A stretch of 64,000 bases of DNA from Pelagadaptatus aseana. GTDB lineage: Bacteria > Pseudomonadota > Gammaproteobacteria > Pseudomonadales > Cellvibrionaceae. Every line of letters begins with the position of its first letter. The stretch's first letter is position 1. The notes below the pieces were generated by a model. The model worked only from the letters and a program-made list of their open reading frames with translations, searched no databases and had not been told where the DNA came from. Shown piece after piece: positions 1-9,503 of this stretch. The position numbers were made by a program, and so were the translations under genes. The stretch spans positions 99,141 to 163,140 of the forward strand of contig BAABNI010000008.1 of the NCBI GenBank assembly GCA_040365065.1. Reading direction: 5' to 3'.

Positions 1-260
1 CGTTGCCTATGTTGCGCAGTGGCGACTTTGACTTTCTGGTTACGGACTGGAATATGCCAGGCATGACCGGTATTGATCTGCTGAAAGAAGTGCGCGCAGA
101 CGAAAAACTGTCCTCCTTGCCCGTTCTCATGGTGACCGCTGAAGCCAAGCGAGACCAGATTATTGAGGCCGCTCAGTCAGGTGTGAATGGCTATGTTGTC
201 AAGCCGTTTACTGCTGCTGCCTTGAAGGAAAAGATTGAGAAGATCTTTGACCGCGTTTAA
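1..260 (+). CDS. cheY: Chemotaxis response regulator CheY (5' end missing)
   Basis: Only the C-terminal 85 or so residues lie in the window; the start and the N-terminal acidic pair are upstream. The frame is open from base 3. CheY carries phosphate from CheA to the flagellar switch FliM. The phospho-acceptor Asp sits in TDWNMPGMTG, the switch Thr in MVTAEAK and the conserved Lys in VVKPF, all as in single-domain CheY. The text is very close to Pseudomonas polar-flagellum CheY. It is the first visible gene of a cheY-cheZ-cheA-cheB-motC-motD-par-cheW operon; cheZ follows after about 30 bases. The identity is secure; only the true start is unknown. Confidence 0.95.
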   Translation, partial: LPMLRSGDFDFLVTDWNMPGMTGIDLLKEVRADEKLSSLPVLMVTAEAKRDQIIEAAQSGVNGYVVKPFTAAALKEKIEKIFDRV

Positions 261-290
261 ACCTCAATAAATTATAAAAAAGGCTTGGTG

Positions 291-1088
291 ATGGAATACA
301 AATCCGAGTTGCATAACAACCAGGAGTTCATTGGCGAGCTTCAGGAATGTGCCAAGTTATTGTCTGAGAAGCTCTCCAGTGATGATATGGAAGGCGCCTC
401 TCTGGTTATCCAGAAACTGATCGAGGTCAGAGACAGAAATATATTCACCGCGGTTGGCCAGCTGACCCGAGGCCTGCATAGCGCCATCGTTAACTTTAAT
501 GTGGATGGCGATTTAACCAGCGAACCCCCCGATATCACCAGTTCTGAAATCAAGGACGCTTCCGATCGCCTCAACTATGTGATCGAAACCACTCAAAATG
601 CGGCAGACAAAACCATGGACAAGGTGGAAGCGTCGGCTCCCATAGCTTTGAGTCTTGGTGAAGAAGCCGGAAAATTGAAAAAAGAGTGGGCGCGTTTGAA
701 AAGTCGTGAAATGACGGCTGAAGAATTTCGTGAAGTCTACAAGCGCATTGATACCTTCTTTGGCGAAATGGAAGCAGGCAGCAACGAACTCAACCAAAAT
801 CTTCAGGACATTATTCTGGAGCAGGGCTTTCAGGATCTGACCGGTCAGGTGCTGACCAAAGTGATTGGGCTGATCCGTGACGTTGAGTCCAGCTTGGTTG
901 ATTTGGTGAGAATTGCCGGACAGGTAGAAGAAATTACAGGTTTGGTTGAGCCTGCCGATACAGAAGCAGAGGCCGATACTGAAAAGGTAGTTGAGGCCGA
1001 GGGACCACAGATCCATGCCGAAGAGAGGGACGATTGTGTCTCTGGCCAGGACGAAGTGGATGACTTGCTTTCAAGTCTGGGTTTCTGA
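291..1088 (+). CDS. cheZ: CheY-P phosphatase CheZ
   Basis: A 265-residue protein that removes phosphate from CheY-P and so resets the motor signal. The active-site region reads ILEQGFQDLTGQV, with the catalytic Gln, and the extreme C-terminus DDLLSSLGF is the CheY-P docking helix. The middle is a long helical hairpin. In-frame TTG (285), GTG (288) and ATG (291) starts are all possible; I chose ATG because AGG at 281-283 then lies 7 bases upstream. The length fits the longer Pseudomonas-type CheZ rather than the 214-residue enterobacterial form. It sits between cheY and cheA in one operon. Confidence 0.95.
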   Translation: MEYKSELHNNQEFIGELQECAKLLSEKLSSDDMEGASLVIQKLIEVRDRNIFTAVGQLTRGLHSAIVNFNVDGDLTSEPPDITSSEIKDASDRLNYVIETTQNAADKTMDKVEASAPIALSLGEEAGKLKKEWARLKSREMTAEEFREVYKRIDTFFGEMEAGSNELNQNLQDIILEQGFQDLTGQVLTKVIGLIRDVESSLVDLVRIAGQVEEITGLVEPADTEAEADTEKVVEAEGPQIHAEERDDCVSGQDEVDDLLSSLGF

Positions 1089-1116
1089 ATAAAGTTTTAC
1101 TGCTGAGGAGCCATTG

Positions 1117-3415
1117 ATGGGTTTCGGAGATGACGAAGATATTCTGCAGGATTTCCTGGTAGAGGCTGGTGAAATTCTGGAGCAGTTGTCAGAGCAGCTG
1201 GTCGATCTGGAGCAGCAGCCTGATGATAAGGATCTGCTCAATGCCATCTTTAGAGGGTTTCACACCGTAAAAGGCGGTGCCGGTTTTCTGCAGCTCAACG
1301 AGATGGTTGAGTGCTGCCATGTAACTGAAAACCTGTTTGATATTCTTCGTAACGGCAAGCGGGAAGTGACCGCAGAGCTGATGGATGTTGTACTGCAGGC
1401 TCTGGACACAGTTAATGGTCAATTTGAGCAGGTATCTCAGCGTGTTGATGTGGATACCGCGCCCCCCTGAATTGATTGCTCAGCTCGAGCGTCTGGTCTC
1501 CTGTGAAGATCTTGCTGAAGGTGGCGCTCCTGCCGCTGAAGCACCTACGCCCGAAGCAGCTGCTCCTGAAGCTGAAGCGGCACCTTCGTCACTGGGTACT
1601 GGACAGGGTGAAGGCGATATCACCGACTCAGAATTTGAAGAATTATTGGATGCCATAAGCGATGATGATGCATCGGCTACAGCGCCAGCGGCTGCCGAGC
1701 CTGCTGCTACGCCGACTGCATCCGACAGCGATGAAATCACTGAAGATGAATTTGAAGCCTTGCTTGATGAGCTGCATGGCAAGGGTAAAGGCCCCGGTGC
1801 CGGCGAAGAGGCCCAAGCCCCGGCTGCTGCGGCCCCGGCTCCCAAGGTTGCTTCTGATAGTGACGAAATCAGTGAAGATGAATTTGAAGCTCTGCTCGAC
1901 GAATTACACGGTAAGGGTAAAGGCCCCGGAGCTGGTCAGCCGGCTGCTGAGGCACCGAAGCCTGCCGCCAAGGGTGGCGATGATCTGATCACGGAAGATG
2001 AATTTGATGCTCTTCTGGATCAGCTTCATGGCAAGGGCAAAGCGCCTGGTAGCGATAAAGCTGCAGAGCCAGCTGCCGCCGCTGCCCCGGCTGCTAAATC
2101 GCCAACCCCACCTGCTGCCAAGCCAGCAGCCAAGAAACCTGAGCCTGCTGCAGACAAAGGCGCTGCAGCCAAGAAAGACAGTAAGCCCAAGGCTGCGCGT
2201 GGTGGTGCCAGAGATGGCGGTGGACAGCAGGCCCCTGCACCTGCCGGTGAGACCACGGTCCGGGTAGATACCCAACGTCTTGATGACATCATGAATATGG
2301 TGGGTGAGCTGGTTTTGGTTCGCAACCGTCTGGTTCGCTTGGGAATGAAGGGCAATGATGAATCCCTGTCAAAAGCTGTTGCCAATCTTGATGTGGTGAC
2401 GGCCGATCTGCAAACCTCGGTCATGAAGACCCGGATGCAGCCCATCAAAAAAGTATTTGGTCGTTTCCCTCGGGTTGTACGCGACTTGGCTCGTAACCTG
2501 AAGAAAGAAATTAACCTTGAGCTTCAGGGTGAAGAGACGGATCTGGATAAAAACCTGGTTGAGGCTCTGGCCGATCCTCTGGTGCATTTGGTTCGCAACT
2601 CGGTGGATCATGGTATCGAATTGCCGGCTGATCGCGAAGCCAAGGGTAAATCCAGAGTGGGTAAGGTCATTCTGGCAGCAGAACAGGAAGGCGATCACAT
2701 CCTGCTGTCCATCACTGATGATGGTGGTGGTATGGATCCGGATAAATTGCGAGCCATTGCTGTTGAGAAGGGCGTTCTGGACGAAGACGCTGCCGCAAGA
2801 CTGCCGGACAACGAGGCTTTTGCCCTGATCTTTGCGCCGGGCTTCTCCACCAAGAAAGAAATTTCCGATGTGTCCGGCCGTGGTGTCGGCATGGATGTGG
2901 TTAAAACCAAAATTACCCAACTCAATGGTTCGATCGAAATCGATTCGGTGATGGGTGAAGGTACGCGTATCAGTATCAAGGTGCCTTTGACTCTGGCTAT
3001 TATGCCGACTCTGATGATTATGTTGGGCAAACAGACATTCGCATTACCTTTGGTCAGTGTGAACGAAATTTTCCATATGGATTTGACCCAGACCAACATT
3101 GTCGATGGTCAGGAATGTGTCTCGGTTCGAGAAAAGGCTGTGCCCATTTTCCATCTGAAACGCTGGTTGGTTCATGGTGGTGCGGCTAACCCAACGCCAG
3201 AAGAAGCCCATGTGGTTATTGTTTCTGTGGGAACCCAGCGAGTTGGCTTTGTTGTGGATCAGTTAATTGGTCAGGAAGAGGTGGTGATCAAGCCTCTGGG
3301 TAAAATGTTGCAGGGAACACCGGGAATGGCCGGTGCAACTATTACTGGAGATGGTACCATAGCCTTGATTCTTGACGTGCCCAGCATGCTCAAGCGCTAT
3401 GCAGGACACACCTGA
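1117..3415 (+). CDS. cheA: Chemotaxis histidine kinase CheA, interrupted by a +1 frameshift
   Basis: CheA autophosphorylates and passes phosphate to CheY and CheB. Two frames together encode about 765 residues: 1117-1470 gives the P1 Hpt domain (phospho-His about residue 49 in GFHTVKGGAGF), which then runs into TGA at 1468; the rest continues in the next frame to 3415. Removing one base of the C6 run at 1462-1467 joins them as TAPPELIAQL, matching Pseudomonas CheA. After P1 comes an Ala/Pro-rich linker with four EDEFEALLD-type repeats and no visible globular P2 domain. Then follow dimerisation P3 (MNMVGELV), kinase P4 with N box HLVRNSVDHG and glycine boxes DDGGGMD and GRGVGMDVV, and a CheW-like P5. 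ATG 1117 has GAGGAG 6 bases upstream. The frame break may be sequencing error, slippage or mutation. Confidence 0.9.
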
Positions 3416-3585
3416 TGAGGGGTGTCGTGTTAGAAAATAATAAGCGGGTTTTTCATGGTATCCATTTCTCGGGGCAGCGCAGCTAATAACCACATTGCCA
3501 CAGGTCTGATCGGTGGGTTGGGCCTGACTTTCACGTTTGATTTTCATATCGTAGATTATCTGATGACTGATCGGGAGGTTGCATA

Positions 3586-4758
3586 ATGCCTCTTGATGTT
3601 CTGATTGTTGATGACTCCCATTTCTTTCAGCACCGTCTGACTGAAATGTTGAATGATCACCCGGATCTCAATGTGATCGGCGTGGCATCCAATGGCCGGG
3701 AAGCGGTTGATAAAGCCAAAGAGCTCAAACCTGATCTGATTACCATGGATTATGAAATGCCGGTAATGGACGGTGTTTCTGCCATTCGCCAGATTATGGC
3801 GGATCGTCCCGTGCCAATCATGATGTTCTCATCTTTGACTTATGAGGGTGCTAAAACCACGCTGGACGCTCTGGAGGCGGGGGCGGTGGATTTTCTGCCG
3901 AAAAACTTTGCGGAAATTTCCAAAAACTCCGAAGCACTGAAGAAAAAGTTACACAACCGATTACTTTCGATTGCTAAGGGTGCAAGCAGTGCAGCATCCC
4001 GACCCAAGGTGCGCTTGGCCCCAGCGGAAAAGCCGGCAACCACCAAAACGACGTCAGAGCGATCGACCCAAGATGTTCGCGGTAAAAGCTCACTCTCAAG
4101 GGATTCAGGCAGCCTCAGTAAGGGCGCTCGCACTGACTTATCCTCAGCGCAGTCTGAAAACTATCGCCCGGCGAGAACTAAACCTCTGAATAAAGCCTCG
4201 CTCAAACTGGTTGCCATTGGTGCATCAACGGGTGGGCCAGTGGCTTTAACGGATGTCCTGACCAAATTGCCTTCCAACTTTCCCTTGCCCATCGTGCTGA
4301 CCCAGCATATGCCGGAAAACTTTACTAAAGCGTTTGCCGAGCGGCTTAATCGCCAATGCCAGATTCAGGTAAAAGAAGCTGAGGATGGTGATTCGTTACG
4401 TCCGGGACTGGCTTTACTGGCTCCGGGTGGCAAGCAGATGATGATAGACCGGCGGAACTCGGTAAAAATTTTACCAGGAGATGATCGCACCAACTACAAA
4501 CCTTCAGTGGATATTACATTTGGTTCCGCTGCTAATGCCTATGGCGCCGAGGTGCTGGCGATCGTATTAACCGGGATGGGCTCTGATGGTTGTGAAGGTG
4601 CTCGCTTGTTGAAACAGCGGGGCGCTACCATCTGGGGGCAGGATGAAGCCAGTTGTGTTATCTACGGCATGCCCATGGCTGTAGCCCGGGCTAATCTTAC
4701 CGACCAGGTTTTATCACTGAAAGATATTGGCCCCAAGTTGGCGAAAGAGCTGAATTGA
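3586..4758 (+). CDS. cheB: Chemotaxis methylesterase/deamidase CheB
   Basis: A 390-residue CheB, which demethylates glutamyl sites of chemoreceptors to provide adaptation. Residues about 1-120 form a receiver domain with the phospho-acceptor Asp in TMDYEMPVMDG and Lys in DFLPKNF. A Ser/Thr-rich linker of about 80 residues follows. The C-terminal esterase carries the catalytic Ser in GASTGGP, His in TQHMPENF and Asp in LTGMGSDG. GGGAGG stands just upstream of ATG 3586. About 170 bases separate it from cheA and contain no convincing gene. It runs with one base of gap into motC. Confidence 0.96.
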   Translation: MPLDVLIVDDSHFFQHRLTEMLNDHPDLNVIGVASNGREAVDKAKELKPDLITMDYEMPVMDGVSAIRQIMADRPVPIMMFSSLTYEGAKTTLDALEAGAVDFLPKNFAEISKNSEALKKKLHNRLLSIAKGASSAASRPKVRLAPAEKPATTKTTSERSTQDVRGKSSLSRDSGSLSKGARTDLSSAQSENYRPARTKPLNKASLKLVAIGASTGGPVALTDVLTKLPSNFPLPIVLTQHMPENFTKAFAERLNRQCQIQVKEAEDGDSLRPGLALLAPGGKQMMIDRRNSVKILPGDDRTNYKPSVDITFGSAANAYGAEVLAIVLTGMGSDGCEGARLLKQRGATIWGQDEASCVIYGMPMAVARANLTDQVLSLKDIGPKLAKELN

Positions 4759-4759
4759 T

Positions 4760-5500
4760 ATGGATATTTTAAGCATCATAGGGGTAATCCTCGGTTTTGC
4801 CGCGCTGATCGGTGGTAATTTTATCGAGGGAGGCACGCTGCAATCACTGATCAATGGCCCCGCTGCATTGATTGTCATCGGTGGCACCGTGGGTGCGGCT
4901 CTGCTGCAAACTCCATGGTCGCAGCTGCGCCGAGCCCTGGAAGTTTTCCCCTGGGTCTTTAAGCCCCCGGCCAATATGTTTCAGGATGGCCTCTCCAGAG
5001 TCGTGCGTTGGTCTGTTGCAGCGAGAAAAGAGGGCTTACTTGGATTGGAGACGATTGCCGAAACCGAGAAAGATCCGTTTGCGCGCAAGGGGTTACAGTT
5101 ACTGGTTGATGGCAGTGAGCCTGAATCAATTCGCCGGGTAATGGAAACCGAATTGGTGATTCAGGAACAGCGGGATTTGGACTCGGTGCGTTTCTATGAA
5201 TCCATGGGTGGATACTCTCCCACCATTGGCATCATCGGTGCGGTAATGGGGCTGATCCATGTCATGCGCAATCTGGCCGATCCCAATGAACTGGGGCCGG
5301 GTATTGCCATCGCTTTTGTGGCAACTATTTATGGCGTTGCGTTTGCCAACCTGTTTTTGTTACCTGTGGCCAACAAGTTAAAAATGTGTGTTCACGAACA
5401 AGCCCAATATCGTGAAATGATCATTGAAGGCATTATTGCCATTGCTGAAGGTGAAAACCCTCGCTCCATTGAAATGAAACTCAATGGGTATTTACCCTGA
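4760..5500 (+). CDS. motC: Flagellar motor stator protein MotC (MotA/PomA family)
   Basis: A 246-residue MotA-family stator subunit of the inner membrane, conducting ions with its MotB-type partner to drive flagellar rotation. Four membrane segments are visible: two near the N-terminus, then a cytoplasmic loop of about 100 residues, then YSPTIGIIGAVMGL and GIAIAFVATIYGVAF near the C-terminus. The gene begins one base after the cheB stop and lies 21 bases before motD. In Pseudomonas the pair at this operon position is the second stator set, MotCD, which is why I use these names; ion specificity (proton or sodium) cannot be read safely from the sequence. Confidence 0.92.
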   Translation: MDILSIIGVILGFAALIGGNFIEGGTLQSLINGPAALIVIGGTVGAALLQTPWSQLRRALEVFPWVFKPPANMFQDGLSRVVRWSVAARKEGLLGLETIAETEKDPFARKGLQLLVDGSEPESIRRVMETELVIQEQRDLDSVRFYESMGGYSPTIGIIGAVMGLIHVMRNLADPNELGPGIAIAFVATIYGVAFANLFLLPVANKLKMCVHEQAQYREMIIEGIIAIAEGENPRSIEMKLNGYLP

Positions 5501-5521
5501 TTCAGGGATTGAGGCTCTGTT

Positions 5522-6583
5522 ATGCCCAGAAGACGCCCCGTTGAAATCAGTGTGAATCATGAAAGATGGCTGGTCTCTTATGCAGACTTTATTACGCTGT
5601 TGTTCGCTTTTTTTGTGGTTATGTACTCCATCTCTCAGGTGAATGAGAGCAAATACCGGGTGCTTTCAGAAACCATGGTAGATGCCTTCAATGTAGATAA
5701 AAACAGGGCCATCAATCCTATACAGGTGGGGGATCCGACCTTATCCATCGATCCAAATGCAATTCATTTGATCACAGAGGATATGCTGGAAAAAGGTCAG
5801 GGCCCGGAGGCTGGTGATGGGCCCTTTGATAAATCGGCGGACTTGCCCCAATTAACCGGTCACTTTCGCGAAGAGTTTACGGACTTGGTAGATGACGAGC
5901 AGATATTGCTGCACGGCAATGAAATGTGGCTGGAGATTGAATTGAAATCCAGCATTCTGTTTGAGTCCGGCGGGACTGAACCCAGTTTACAGGCTGAAGC
6001 CATTTTTGCCGACATTGCTGAAATGCTGAAGCCATTCAATAACCCGATTCAGGTTGAAGGGTTTACGGATAATGTCCCTATAAATAATTCCCGTTTCCCC
6101 AGTAATTGGGAGTTATCTGCCGCTCGTGCTGCAGCCATTGTGCGCCTGCTGGCTGAAGAGGGTATTCCCACCCGTCGTTTATCTGCCGTGGGTTATGGCG
6201 AGCATCAGCCGGTAGCCGATAACGCCACAGAAGAGGGGCGAGCCAAGAACCGCCGTGTGGTATTGATGATAACCCGGGAAAAAGTGGATCGCCCCAATGT
6301 AAGGACATCGGAAGATATCCAACAGGTTATTGAGCCCGAAGATGCGTTTGAAAGCTCGGCACCTTACCCTCAACCCGGCTTGGCCCGCGGCAGTGATTTG
6401 GAAGAGGTACCTTTGCTTGATTCCCGGCCGGATGCGCTGGGTATTGAATCGAATGATACTGACGAAACCGCCGATGAGGAACAATCTGGTGACCGTCTGG
6501 CGCCCATTGGTGAGATCAAACCGGTAGAAACCAAACAGGGCGGATTACTGTTTACCAGCGACCCCGACTTGCCAAGGAATTGA
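5522..6583 (+). CDS. motD: Flagellar motor stator protein MotD (MotB family)
   Basis: A 353-residue MotB-type stator protein. A single N-terminal membrane helix contains the ion-binding Asp in SYADFITLLFAFF. A linker is followed by an OmpA-like peptidoglycan-binding domain (about residues 150-240) with VEGFTDNVPI and NWELSAARA. Beyond it lies an acidic, probably disordered tail of about 100 residues, longer than in E. coli MotB. It pairs with motC immediately upstream and anchors the stator ring to the cell wall. Confidence 0.93.
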   Translation: MPRRRPVEISVNHERWLVSYADFITLLFAFFVVMYSISQVNESKYRVLSETMVDAFNVDKNRAINPIQVGDPTLSIDPNAIHLITEDMLEKGQGPEAGDGPFDKSADLPQLTGHFREEFTDLVDDEQILLHGNEMWLEIELKSSILFESGGTEPSLQAEAIFADIAEMLKPFNNPIQVEGFTDNVPINNSRFPSNWELSAARAAAIVRLLAEEGIPTRRLSAVGYGEHQPVADNATEEGRAKNRRVVLMITREKVDRPNVRTSEDIQQVIEPEDAFESSAPYPQPGLARGSDLEEVPLLDSRPDALGIESNDTDETADEEQSGDRLAPIGEIKPVETKQGGLLFTSDPDLPRN

Positions 6584-6720
6584 TCTGAGTAAGTCATACA
6601 ACGAACTGAGTATCAGATTGGGTACGATATTTGCGTTATATCCGGTTAAAACCTGGTGAGTTTGAATCGCGCCAAAACTTTGACATAAAAACTATTTGAA
6701 AGATACATCGGGAGTTCTGC

Positions 6721-7518
6721 TTGCAAGTCTGGACCATTGCCAATCAAAAAGGTGGCGTCGGTAAAACCACCACCACGGTTACCATGGGCGGCCTGTGTGC
6801 TGAACAGGGGAAGCGCGTGTTGCTGATTGATCTTGATCCCCACGGTTCATTGAGCAGTTATTTCAAGCAGGACCCGGATACTGTCAGTCATTCGACGTTT
6901 ACCCTGTTTCAGGAGCGTAAATCTTTGACGCCGGAACTGTTGCATGAGTGCATTGTAGACACCCCTTTTGATAATCTATCCCTGATTCCGGCCTCAACGG
7001 CTCTGGCTACATTGGAGCGCCAGGCTATTGGGCAGGACGGTATGGGATTGGTAATTGGTCGGGCGCTGGCGATGATCCGCGATCGTTACGATCAGGTATT
7101 GATTGATTGCCCACCGTTGGTTGGGGTTTTGATGATCAATGCCCTGGCTGCCTGTGATCAGCTGTTGGTACCTGTACAAACTGAGCATTTGTCCTTGAAA
7201 GGGCTAGAGCGGATGACCCATACCTTGGAGATGATGAGTCGCTCACGCAAGAAACCACTGGACTACATCATTGTTCCTACAATGTTCGATCGCCGTACTC
7301 AGGCTTCAGTCAGCAGCCTGAGAATTATTCGCAATACCTACAGCGATCGAGTCTGGCCGGGGAAAATACCGGTGGACACCAAGTTACGTGATGCCAGTAA
7401 AGCCGGTGTCCCCCCCCATTTATTCGAGCCCGGCAGTCGCGCGGTTGAAGCCTATCGTTCGCTGATGAAATGGCAAGCCAATTATCTGGCGGAGCAAGCG
7501 TTGAGGATGCCGCTGTGA
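6721..7518 (+). CDS. parC: ParA/Soj-family ATPase (ParC type, chemotaxis array positioning)
   Basis: A 265-residue Walker ATPase. The deviant Walker A motif KGGVGKTTTT begins about residue 10, and LIDLDPHGS and LIDCPPLVG complete the nucleotide site. Start is TTG at 6721, because the motif IANQKGGVGKTT must follow directly and GGGAG lies just upstream; no ATG fits. No parB accompanies it. Inside chemotaxis operons of polar flagellates this family (ParC in Vibrio) positions chemoreceptor arrays at the pole with ParP, encoded by the next gene. The role is inferred from family and context. Confidence 0.88.
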   Translation: MQVWTIANQKGGVGKTTTTVTMGGLCAEQGKRVLLIDLDPHGSLSSYFKQDPDTVSHSTFTLFQERKSLTPELLHECIVDTPFDNLSLIPASTALATLERQAIGQDGMGLVIGRALAMIRDRYDQVLIDCPPLVGVLMINALAACDQLLVPVQTEHLSLKGLERMTHTLEMMSRSRKKPLDYIIVPTMFDRRTQASVSSLRIIRNTYSDRVWPGKIPVDTKLRDASKAGVPPHLFEPGSRAVEAYRSLMKWQANYLAEQALRMPL

Positions 7519-8372
7519 CCAGCGAAACGCCACAGGACAGTTTGCAGCACTATTTTGATGATCTGCTGCTGGATTCCTCCGTCAATGCTGCAGAGGAGCC
7601 TCGCCCGCAGCCCAAGAAGATCGAAGAACCCAAAGCAGATCCTCCAGAGCTGAGTTTTCAGGAAAAGCAAAGGGATAAAGAGGTTCAGGCCAAGGCCAAA
7701 TTAGCCCGCTTGTTGTCATCAGCACCGGTACAAACAAAAACACAGACTGAAACCAGGCCTGTGGTCGATGCGTACGTTAAGGAAGCGGTCACCGAGATCG
7801 AACCGACCGTTGCAGTCGAAGAGATTGTAGAGGTAGAGCAGTCAGTAGAGGTGGAGGCTGACTCTGTACCAGAAGAAGAGCTGATGCAATCACTGGCTTG
7901 GCTTGATAATGGTCGCCCTCGCTGGGCCCAGGAACGCTTCGATGTGTTGTTATTTTCGGTTTCCGGTCTGACTTTGGCCGTGCCTCTGATCGCATTGGGG
8001 CAGATCCAACCTTTAACCGATGAGCTAACCCCGCTATTTGGTCAGGCCGACTGGTTTATGGGGTTGCAGCCTACTCCGATGGGTAAAATACGTACGGTTA
8101 ATACCGCCAAATTTGTGATGCCTGAGCGCTATGATGATGCCTTTTTGGAGAGCGCAAAATACGTAGTATCCATCGATGGTCTGCCTTGGGGATTGGCAGT
8201 TGATGAAGTAAATCAACCCATCACTCTGGAGCCAGAAGATGTAAAATGGCGTGGTGAACGAAGTAAACGTGCCTGGTTGGCCGGCACGGTAAAACAGCAT
8301 ATGTGTGCATTGATCGACATCCCCATGATGGGGCAGCTCTTGGAAAATGAAGATCATGCAAAAAAGATTTAA
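7515..8372 (+). CDS. parP: ParP-like CheW-domain protein
   Basis: A 285-residue protein with a disordered acidic N-terminal half (about residues 1-135) and a C-terminal CheW-like domain starting near RFDVLLFSVSGLTLAVPL. The start chosen is GTG 7515, which overlaps the parC stop (GTGA), with GAGG 8 bases upstream; an ATG at 7470 would overlap parC by 49 bases and lacks a ribosome site. In Vibrio, ParP binds CheA through such a domain and links arrays to ParC; an N-terminal region contacts the ParA-like partner. Its position between parC and cheW supports the same role. Confidence 0.85.
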   Translation: MTSETPQDSLQHYFDDLLLDSSVNAAEEPRPQPKKIEEPKADPPELSFQEKQRDKEVQAKAKLARLLSSAPVQTKTQTETRPVVDAYVKEAVTEIEPTVAVEEIVEVEQSVEVEADSVPEEELMQSLAWLDNGRPRWAQERFDVLLFSVSGLTLAVPLIALGQIQPLTDELTPLFGQADWFMGLQPTPMGKIRTVNTAKFVMPERYDDAFLESAKYVVSIDGLPWGLAVDEVNQPITLEPEDVKWRGERSKRAWLAGTVKQHMCALIDIPMMGQLLENEDHAKKI

Positions 8373-8479
8373 CTTAGTTGGCAAACAGTCGATACACTGG
8401 CATAGAAGCTGCTATTAACTATAGTAGTGGAGTGGTGATGTTAGTTTTTTGACGCTCGAATTATTGAGGATTTGTGGTT

Positions 8480-8965
8480 ATGACAACCAGCTCTACAAAA
8501 AGCAAAGCAAGTGAAGATCCGGTATTGCAGTGGGTAACCTTCAGACTGGCCGGAGAGACCTACGGCATTAACGTAATGCAGGTTCAGGAGGTATTGCGTT
8601 ATTCCGAGATCGCCCCGGTACCTGGTGCTCCCACCTACGTGTTGGGAATCATCAACTTGCGCGGCAACGTTGTGACGGTTATTGACACTCGTCACCGCTT
8701 TGGCCTGGAGTCCGGCGAGATCACAGACAATACCCGTATTGTGATTATCGAAGCCGACAACCATGTGGTTGGTATTCTGGTCGATAGCGTGGCCGAGGTT
8801 GTGTACCTAAGACAATCAGAAATTGAAACGGCACCAAACGTCGGAAATGATGAAAGTGCCAAGTTTATTCAAGGGGTTTGTCACAAGAACGATGAATTGT
8901 TGATTCTCATCGAGCTGGACAAACTGTTAACAGACGAAGAGTGGGCCGAACTGGAGAGCGTATAA
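8480..8965 (+). CDS. cheW: Chemotaxis coupling protein CheW
   Basis: A 161-residue CheW, the adaptor that joins chemoreceptors to CheA. It is a single CheW domain with the typical VTFRLAGETYGINVMQVQEV start, PTYVLGIINLRG and the VVGILVDSVAEV strand. ATG 8480 is chosen over the in-frame GTG at 8474 because TGAGGA (8465-8470) is then 9 bases upstream. About 100 bases separate it from parP, and 47 from the next gene. Confidence 0.95.
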   Translation: MTTSSTKSKASEDPVLQWVTFRLAGETYGINVMQVQEVLRYSEIAPVPGAPTYVLGIINLRGNVVTVIDTRHRFGLESGEITDNTRIVIIEADNHVVGILVDSVAEVVYLRQSEIETAPNVGNDESAKFIQGVCHKNDELLILIELDKLLTDEEWAELESV

Positions 8966-9012
8966 GCCACCAGTCACCGAACCCGCTCTGGCAGTGAAGA
9001 GGTTCAAGAGTT

Positions 9013-9483
9013 ATGTCGAGTACTATGTGGATGAATTTTGCCTTGATAGGCAGCATTGGCATCAGTTGGATGGCGTTGGCTCTTGCGATGGTTTGCTATG
9101 GACGCTTACGCAAACAGTCACTGCTGACTCAGCGGTTGTATCAGCGCCTCGATCATAATCTGCAGATGACCAATAATGGTTCTATCGGCATGGGGCGCCG
9201 ATTGATTGCACTGGAAAAACAGTTGCAGCAAATAGATGCAGCCGAAGCCGCTAACGAAGTCGCTTCTGAAAATTTGGTGCAGGTGGCTGAAGCAGAAACG
9301 GTTGTCGCGACCGACAAAGCCCCCAATCCTATTGAAGGGCTGGCCCCTGATCTGGCTGATGCCGCTCGTTTACTTAATGCCGGGCTCAATACGGAAGAAG
9401 TTGCCCGTCGCTGTGGCATATCTCGTGCGGAGGCTTCTTTGATGGAGCTGATGCATTCCCAAGTTAAAAACGCTGCCGCCTGA
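9013..9483 (+). CDS. DUF2802 membrane-anchored protein
   Basis: A 156-residue protein of unknown function. One N-terminal membrane helix (about residues 8-30) is followed by a coiled, Glu/Ala-rich stretch and a C-terminal helix-turn-helix-like segment, LNTEEVARRCGISRAEASLMELM. This family (DUF2802) is a regular neighbour of cheW at the end of Pseudomonas-type chemotaxis operons. The HTH-like part of an otherwise membrane-anchored protein resembles Hin-type DNA-binding folds, but DNA binding is not shown. Confidence 0.8.
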   Translation: MSSTMWMNFALIGSIGISWMALALAMVCYGRLRKQSLLTQRLYQRLDHNLQMTNNGSIGMGRRLIALEKQLQQIDAAEAANEVASENLVQVAEAETVVATDKAPNPIEGLAPDLADAARLLNAGLNTEEVARRCGISRAEASLMELMHSQVKNAAA

Positions 9484-9503
9484 TAGACGAACAGGTGCAT
9501 ATC

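Noticed and set aside
3415..3486. 23-codon frame just after cheA, starting in a TGATG overlap
   Set aside because: Too short, no recognisable product and no ribosome site of its own beyond the overlap; likely chance.
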